Source: Tetmemena sp. SeJ-2015
Taxonomy: Eukaryota > Ciliophora > Spirotrichea > Sporadotrichida > Oxytrichidae
Length of the DNA stretch: 10,801 bases
Reading direction: 5' to 3'
Assembly: GCA_027382625.1 (NCBI GenBank)
Contig: JAJKFJ010014988.1
Location: forward strand, 1 to 10,801
The notes under the pieces were generated by a model, which saw only the letters and a list, made by a program, of their open reading frames with translations, ran no database searches and was not told where the DNA came from. A program made the translations under genes and the position numbers. Of the stretch, positions 7,110-10,801 are shown piece after piece (positions within the stretch are counted from its first letter, which is position 1; each line of letters opens with the position of its first letter).

Positions 7110-8087
7110 ATGTCTGAATCATCAACAACTTCAGATCACCCTACTGAGTAAATTCCTCACTACTCTCCAGGCAACTTGTAAGAGAGAAAGCATTTGGTGG
7201 ATGCTCATCACAGGCAGGTAGTGAATAACCTTGTTTAACTAGGACCCTTGAACATCCTTAAGAATTTGCAGATGCTTCCCTACTAACCCGATATTTTTTG
7301 ATTGCCCTTGCTATCATCCAGGAATAATTGTGGAGAAAATTGGACTGGACCCCCTCACCTAATTCTTCAAGCTTAAGCTCAATCTACCTCCCCGTGACAA
7401 GATAGAAGAGATGCTTAGCAAAGTGGCCGACAGAAAAGAGATAGAACAGAAATACTTCAATGAATTATTAAAGAGGTGTATTTATTATAAATGAGAAAAA
7501 AATAAGAAACAATAATGACCTTTTGCTAGTGAGTTTATCTCTAGGAATCCCCATTGCAGTTTTATTTTAAAGTGAGCGTAGCCCTAAAGAGATATGGAGT
7601 GCTGAAGAACTACTTCCAATTCAGTTTGAGCTTATTTTTGTGTATTATTGGGAATGCTGACTCTTTCAGTTTCGGCCAGTTCTTATTTCAGCGATGACTA
7701 TTACAGAGAGGAGTTCAGCGAGAGAGAAGTGGCGTACTTGAAGTACCTAGCAGCTCAAAGATATAAAGAGGACCTGATAAGGTGGAACAACATCCCCTTC
7801 TTCTTCAACGAGGCAGGAGTCGCTCAGTATGCACTTTAATTTTACTTGACCCTGAGGAGGAGAAGGAAAACAAGATGGGAGCTCAAATTGTTCAACTTAA
7901 ATACTGGAGCAAGCAGCAGCCTGACCCAAACTTCGTCTCCAGATTTATATTAAATTTTTTATATTCAACGGGCCTATTGAGTATGTCAACTTGAATGAGT
8001 AAAAATATCTATATAATAAGTTTCAATAATTATAATTTAAATTAAGAGTAGTTAATGAACATTATGAGCAAGGGCAAAGCCGACTGA
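7110..8087 (+). CDS. Unrecognised single-pass membrane protein, interrupted by IESs
   Basis: Not recognised. ATG 7110 opens MSESSTTSDHPTEQ. After one intron and six insertions are removed it is about 263 residues, ending at TGA 8085-8087 (SKGKAD end). The N-terminal half is soluble, with a CPCYHPG motif at about residue 60. A hydrophobic stretch (NYFQFSLSLFLCIIG) follows and could be one membrane helix. After it comes FSDDYYREEFSEREVAYLKY, which lines up without gaps with a segment of the next gene (8 of 20 identical, several more similar). The C-terminal third is charged, with a Glu/Lys run. A ciliate-specific organelle or membrane-complex subunit is possible but not shown. An alternative junction near the 3' end would put the stop at 8120-8122. 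Confidence 0.7.
7290..7302. other. Putative micro-IES, pointer GAT, 10 bp removed
   Basis: GAT at 7290-7292 and 7300-7302 around AT-only bases. Removal shifts the frame, removes a TGA, and joins LPYQPD to CPCYHPGIIVE. Confidence 0.82.
7476..7529 (+). other. Intron, 54 bp
   Basis: GTGTAT to TTGCTAG. Splicing gives NELLKSEFISRNPHC and removes in-frame TGA codons. A TTATTA repeat also lies across the 5' end, but using it as a pointer runs into a stop. Confidence 0.65.
7560..7569. other. Putative micro-IES, pointer TTTTA, 5 bp removed
   Basis: A perfect TTTTA TTTTA tandem with nothing between the copies. Dropping one copy shifts the frame and joins NPHCSF to KVSVALKRYGV. Confidence 0.6.
7664..7691. 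other. Putative IES, pointer TTTCAG, 22 bp removed
   Basis: TTTCAG at 7664-7669 and 7686-7691. Removal shifts the frame and joins IIGNADSF to SDDYYREEF, giving the motif shared with the next gene. A 7-bp alternative with pointer TTC also restores the frame. Confidence 0.75.
7833..7847. other. Putative micro-IES, pointer ACTT, 11 bp removed
   Basis: ACTT at 7833-7836 and 7844-7847. Removal shifts the frame and joins GVAQYAL to DPEEEKENKMG. Confidence 0.82.
7944..7965. other. Putative IES, pointer TTTATATT, 14 bp removed
   Basis: An 8-bp repeat at 7944-7951 and 7958-7965. Removal shifts the frame and joins NFVSRFIF to NGPIEYVN. Confidence 0.85.
7988..8060. other. Putative IES, pointer AAC, 70 bp removed
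   Basis: AAC at 7988-7990 and 8058-8060 flank a very AT-rich core. Removal joins PIEYVN to IMSKGKAD and a TGA stop. Pairing AATGA (7994-7998 with 8054-8058) instead removes 60 bp and leads to a stop at 8120-8122. I favour the first because its 3' codons look more like coding sequence. Confidence 0.55.
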
Positions 8088-8151
8088 CCTTAGTAGATTA
8101 AGTTAATTTAAACAATAAATGAATTATAACAAATAATTAATTAATTATAAC

Positions 8152-8592
8152 ATGATTTCTGAAAAGGAAGCTGAGGAAAGATCCAGAGCAGCTATGAAGT
8201 ACAGAGACGAGCAGTGGATTCGTCTCGGAGGCAATAAAACCCAGGCTCTAGCAGGGATCTCAGCAGTCGCAGCTTACGTCTTATAATTCTAAAATAATTT
8301 ATATTATATCTTTGCTGGGAGAAGCGAGAACATAAACAAGGTTCCCTATAAGCTTTTGATAGGTCTCTTTGCCTTTTAAATAGCCACTAAGACTGGGCAG
8401 CATGTGTTTGGAGACCCAGACTACGAAGTCTACTATACTGACAAAGAAAAGGCATTTCTAAAATACTACGTCCTCGACAACTTCTCAAAAGAGAGATTCA
8501 AGGACGCTCCTGACTTGTACGATAAAACTGGAAAACCCTTCTACAAAGACGCAGCAGACAGTAATAATTCAACTCCTGCAACAAGCATCTGA
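8152..8592 (+). CDS. Small unrecognised two-pass membrane protein
   Basis: Not recognised. ATG 8152 to TGA 8590-8592 gives 136 residues after one 30-bp insertion is removed. The N-terminus is highly charged (ISEKEAEERSR). Two hydrophobic stretches follow, around LAGISAVAAYVF and VPYKLLIGLFAF, separated by a short polar loop, so a hairpin in a membrane is likely. Then comes FGDPDYEVYYTDKEKAFLKY, matching the preceding gene, and a polar C-terminus. Size, charge and the membrane hairpin would suit a small accessory subunit of a membrane complex, for example mitochondrial; this is speculation. Confidence 0.8.
8279..8312. other. Putative IES, pointer TCTT, 30 bp removed
   Basis: TCTT at 8279-8282 and 8309-8312 flank an A/T-only core. 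The insertion is in frame with no TGA. Removal gives ISAVAAYVFAGRSENINK, while retention would insert a run of Gln, Asn and Tyr in the first membrane helix. Confidence 0.72.
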
Positions 8593-8704
8593 ACTAAGAA
8601 TGAAGGAAATAAATAATTGCTTTGAAAACTTTAGTTCTCCTCATTTCTTTTAAAAAGTGACAACTAATAAGATTATAGAAGTGAGTAGTTGAAAAATTTA
8701 TAAT
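8593..8704. other. Convergent intergenic spacer
   Basis: These 112 bp lie between the stops of two converging genes. The sequence is AT-rich, without a recognisable coding stretch, hairpin terminator or RNA gene. Confidence 0.55.
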
Positions 8705-10146
8705 TCAAGATAGTTGGTCGTTCACATATATGTAATTTTTATTCGCACTGTTTCTGAAAGATCTAAAGGTACTTGGCTGATTTAGCTAATAGAAAGAACC
8801 TAATTCCTTAAAATAAAACTATAATCCTCTGGCTTAGATTTAGCTGTGTTCTGTTGTAGTCCTTTCTCTAGTGAGCTGAAGGAGTTCAAATTATAAATAA
8901 TTATGCTATTAAATGCATTGAAAAGGCATCCCCTATTTGCAGTCTTGAACTCTAGTTGACTGTTCCTAGAGTGTTAGTTTTCTCTACTCTAGTTGAATTA
9001 GTCTAGTTAGTTGAAAACATATTGGTGTTTTAATTTGGCCTCCAAGAAACTGCTGGGGGCTTTTCTTCCACATATAATTAGCTTAGAGGGATAACTTTGC
9101 CCTTAGACTCCAATTTTTATTGTATTTTTGGTTTCTTCAACTGTTGTTGTGAATCTCTTGGAAGGATTTATATTTGGTCATCAGTTTCAACATACTCAAC
9201 AGTTCTCTTGGGAACGATATCTCCTCTTTCTTGCTGGCAAGTTTATAATATCATTCTTATAAAATATGAAATTTAGCATTTGCAGAACTCACTAAATTTA
9301 ACACAGTAAGTCAATTAGCTTTTCTTTGGAGAGTCTATCTAATTTATCTGTTTCTGCTTCATTATAGTAGTCTCAAACATTAAAAAGATCATTAATACAT
9401 TTTAAAAATTTATAGAATGTCATAATTCTAGATTATTTTATTTACTCTATTTTATTTGACTGTGATTATAAAACACTTGCTTTCTCCAAGCTCTTAGTAA
9501 AATTCTAAGTTTGAATATTTTGGTAATTTGCCTCAAATTCCTGTTGAATCTTCTCCTCGCTCTTAACTTCTTTGTCACTTGCTTTAAACCCTAATTCAGG
9601 ACTCTTTACTTAAGTCTTCGTTCATAAAATACTCTTGCAAGCTTTGTGTCATCAAGGGAAGCAGTTTTTATAATTTCAAAAGCCTTCGTCATAAGTCTAA
9701 AAATGTCCAAAGCCCTTCCATACTCTTCAGAAACCCTCAAAAGATTAAATACTTTAAATTATCATTATAAATTAAAAGATTGGGGTTGTTGATAGGATGA
9801 GTGGCTGGATACTTTTTATACTAGAGTGGTTGAGATTACTTGTCAAACTTCTCTGGATATTTAAGTTGTTCAAATCTCTATTTCAAGTTGCCAAGATCAA
9901 GGCTAGATAACTTAGTTTTAAGATTGATATTCTAATAACCTTGAACTAAATCCTTTCTATTTATAAAATCTTTAAGTATGGGTAGCTCCTAAATAAGAAA
10001 TTTGTATTTAAATTTAAGGTAAGTTAGTTTGATTGATAAGTTGTTTCTGAATGATAACTCTGCTTAATTAACAGGCTAAGATATGAGATTTAAGGCGGCA
10101 AGTCCGCATTAAGGTTGTTTAATAAGATTTGATTGATTGTCTTCAT
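8705..10146 (-). CDS. Unrecognised charged, helical protein, interrupted by IESs
   Basis: Not recognised. It reads on the minus strand from ATG 10146-10144 to TGA 8707-8705; after seven insertions are removed it is about 393 residues with no intron needed. It opens MKTINQILLNNLNADLPPQ. The N-terminal third is predicted helical (LIQELPILKDFINRKDLVQ), followed by a Pro/Asn linker and EEYGRALDIFRLMTKAFEII. A charged segment (DKEVKSEEKIQQEFEANYQ) could form a short coiled coil. The C-terminal third is Ser/Thr/Asn/Gln-rich and looks disordered (VPKRTVEYVETDDQIQ near its start). No catalytic motif is visible; a scaffold or cytoskeletal role is only a guess. One more insertion may hide in the AT-rich part near 9395-9450. 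Confidence 0.72.
8800..8821. other. Putative IES, pointer CTA (TAG on minus strand), 19 bp removed
   Basis: CTA at 8800-8802 and 8819-8821. Removal shifts the frame and joins LNLSQRII to GSFYQLNQPST on the minus strand, opening the C-terminus to its TGA. The pointer is short and the tail is low in complexity, so this is tentative. Confidence 0.5.
8877..8922. other. Putative IES, pointer TGAA (TTCA on minus strand), 42 bp removed
   Basis: TGAA at 8877-8880 and 8919-8922 flank an AT-rich core that holds an in-frame TGA of the minus-strand gene. Removal joins LQIGDAFS to AHQRKDYNR. Other pairings that lead into a different frame are possible. Confidence 0.5.
9269..9300. other. Putative IES, pointer AAATTTA, 25 bp removed
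   Basis: A 7-bp repeat at 9269-9275 and 9294-9300. Removal shifts the minus-strand frame, deletes a TGA, and joins LIDLLCQI to SYFIRMILQTCQQ. Confidence 0.8.
9359..9394. other. Putative IES, pointer TCATTA, 30 bp removed
   Basis: TCATTA at 9359-9364 and 9389-9394. The insertion keeps the frame but carries a TGA on the minus strand. Removal joins FLKCIN to EAETDKLDRLSKE. Confidence 0.75.
9595..9624. other. Putative IES, pointer TTCA (TGAA on minus strand), 26 bp removed
   Basis: TTCA at 9595-9598 and 9621-9624. Removal shifts the minus-strand frame and joins TKLARVFYE to LGFKASDKEVK. The removed segment is less AT-rich than most, so the exact junction is uncertain although a frame change here is required. 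Confidence 0.6.
9739..9781. other. Putative IES, pointer AAAAGATT, 35 bp removed
   Basis: An 8-bp repeat at 9739-9746 and 9774-9781 with an A/T-rich core. Removal shifts the minus-strand frame and joins HPINNPNLL to RVSEEYGRALD. Confidence 0.88.
9994..10081. other. Putative IES, pointer TAAGA (TCTTA on minus strand), 83 bp removed
   Basis: TAAGA at 9994-9998 and 10077-10081. Removal shifts the minus-strand frame and joins ADLPPQISYL to IQELPILKDF near the N-terminus. A GT-AG intron reading exists but leaves no in-frame ATG upstream. Confidence 0.7.
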
Positions 10147-10173
10147 TAAATCATCTCATTCGCATTTAACTTT

Positions 10174-10801
10174 TCACTGTTCCTCGGCTTAAGCCTTGGC
10201 ATCAGTCTTCTTATAGTGAGCTTATTAAAAATGTATAATAATTTATCGTGTGCTTTGCAGAATGCTGAAACTCTAACTGCAAACTCGTCAATATTTTCTT
10301 TAGATTAGCAAATGACGATTCTGAATCCATCCTAAGAGAAGAAACATTGAGCAGGGAAGGTTAGAGTGCACTCTTCAGTCAGTAATTTCTTGCAGAAATC
10401 GATGTCATCTTCAATATCCTCAAATTCTTCTAGATGAATTCTGACCATCATATACATAGCTGCCTTTGCTTTAATTGGTTCAAGCCCTCTAATGCTAGAA
10501 AGATGTTCGTATGCAAGGTCAGATGCTTCCTTCAACTTGCTCTTCAAAGTTTCAAAATGCTCTTCAGTCACCTCGTCTAAGATCCTTGGCATAGCTGCTT
10601 GCACTAACGAAGTAGGATGCAGCAACACGTTTGCATGCTTTTGCATGTGTTCAATCACTTGGTCAAAATAGCCGTGGTGGTTGTAGCAAATACTCCAGCC
10701 CAATCTCCAGCCTGGTAGGCAGTAAATTTTAGACATTGAGCTCACGCACTATATCAGAATAAGATGGTGTATATACTAGCTTACAATGACGGGGACGTTA
10801 T
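10174..10801 (-). CDS. Tyrosine-aminotransferase-like PLP enzyme, 5' part beyond window
   Basis: C-terminal part (181 residues visible) of a fold-type I, PLP-dependent aminotransferase closest to tyrosine aminotransferase, which moves the amino group of an aromatic amino acid to a 2-oxoacid. The window enters at NVPVI; splicing the 36-bp intron 10749-10784 gives CVSSMSKIYCLPGWRLGW, with the PLP-binding lysine in SMSK and the family's PGWRLGW. Then follow the helical small-domain segments, MYMMVRIHLEEF, an FPAQCF strand turn, and DGFRIVI, whose Arg is expected to hold the substrate carboxylate. After removal of one insertion the protein ends FCKAHDAKAQAEEQ at TGA 10176-10174. Substrate choice among Tyr, Ala or other amino acids cannot be settled without the N-terminal half. 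Confidence 0.88.
10201..10247. other. Putative IES, pointer ATC (GAT on minus strand), 44 bp removed
   Basis: ATC at 10201-10203 and 10245-10247. Removal shifts the minus-strand frame and turns an odd extension into a short polar C-terminus ending at TGA 10176-10174. Without it the frame would run to a TGA overlapping the ATG of the next gene. Confidence 0.7.
10749..10784 (-). other. Intron in aminotransferase gene, 36 bp
   Basis: On the minus strand it starts GTAAGC and ends ATATAG. Splicing joins NVPVI to CVSSMSKIY, matching the strand and lysine loop of the family. The TAG codons inside would read as Gln, so the evidence is the splice sites and the conserved join. Confidence 0.8.

Noticed and set aside
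7470..7490. TTATTA repeat as an IES pointer
   Set aside because: Removal leads into a frame that stops at TGA a few codons later, whereas the GT-AG intron from 7476 leads to a coherent protein.
180..10247. A cluster of pseudogenes with random frameshifts
   Set aside because: Random decay would not place each frameshift between matching direct repeats, nor leave catalytic and binding motifs of the kinase and aminotransferase intact.
180..10247. Scrambled gene order or inverted segments
   Set aside because: Within each gene the retained segments follow one another in order and on one strand; I found no missing segment encoded elsewhere in the window.

Overview
The window reads as ciliate DNA. 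TAA and TAG occur throughout conserved protein sequence at places that fit glutamine, and TGA is the only codon that behaves as a stop. Introns are short GT-AG introns, mostly 28-54 bp. None of the longer genes can be read in one frame by removing introns alone. Each needs further short insertions removed, and each insertion lies between two copies of a 3-8 bp direct repeat, one copy of which stays behind. This is the layout of internal eliminated sequences (IESs) with pointer repeats. I therefore infer germline (micronuclear) DNA of a spirotrich ciliate of the Oxytricha/Stylonychia/Tetmemena kind. The pointers are not plain TA, which argues against Paramecium. I read all junctions by eye.

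I find 38 candidate insertions, of 4-98 bp. Thirty have lengths that are not multiples of three and so also repair the reading frame; the other eight remove an in-frame TGA or an interruption of a conserved domain. Nothing looks scrambled: retained segments are in order and on one strand within each gene.

Layout. Bases 1-179: AT-rich, no gene seen. 180 to about 2650 (+): a protein kinase with an N-terminal doublecortin-like beta-grasp domain and a long polar tail. About 2729-7021 (+): a large TMEM63/OSCA/CSC1-type membrane channel protein with an acidic, Asn/Gln-rich N-terminus. 7110 to about 8087 (+): an unrecognised protein with one membrane segment. 8152-8592 (+): a small unrecognised protein with two membrane segments that shares a 20-residue motif with the gene before it. 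8705-10146 (-): an unrecognised helical, charged protein. 10174 to beyond 10801 (-): the C-terminal half of a tyrosine-aminotransferase-like enzyme, cut by the window edge.

Genes are tightly packed, with gaps of roughly 27-112 bp. The least certain point is the border between the kinase and the channel (2650-2835): after insertions are removed there is no clear in-frame stop between them. The genes do not form an obvious pathway.
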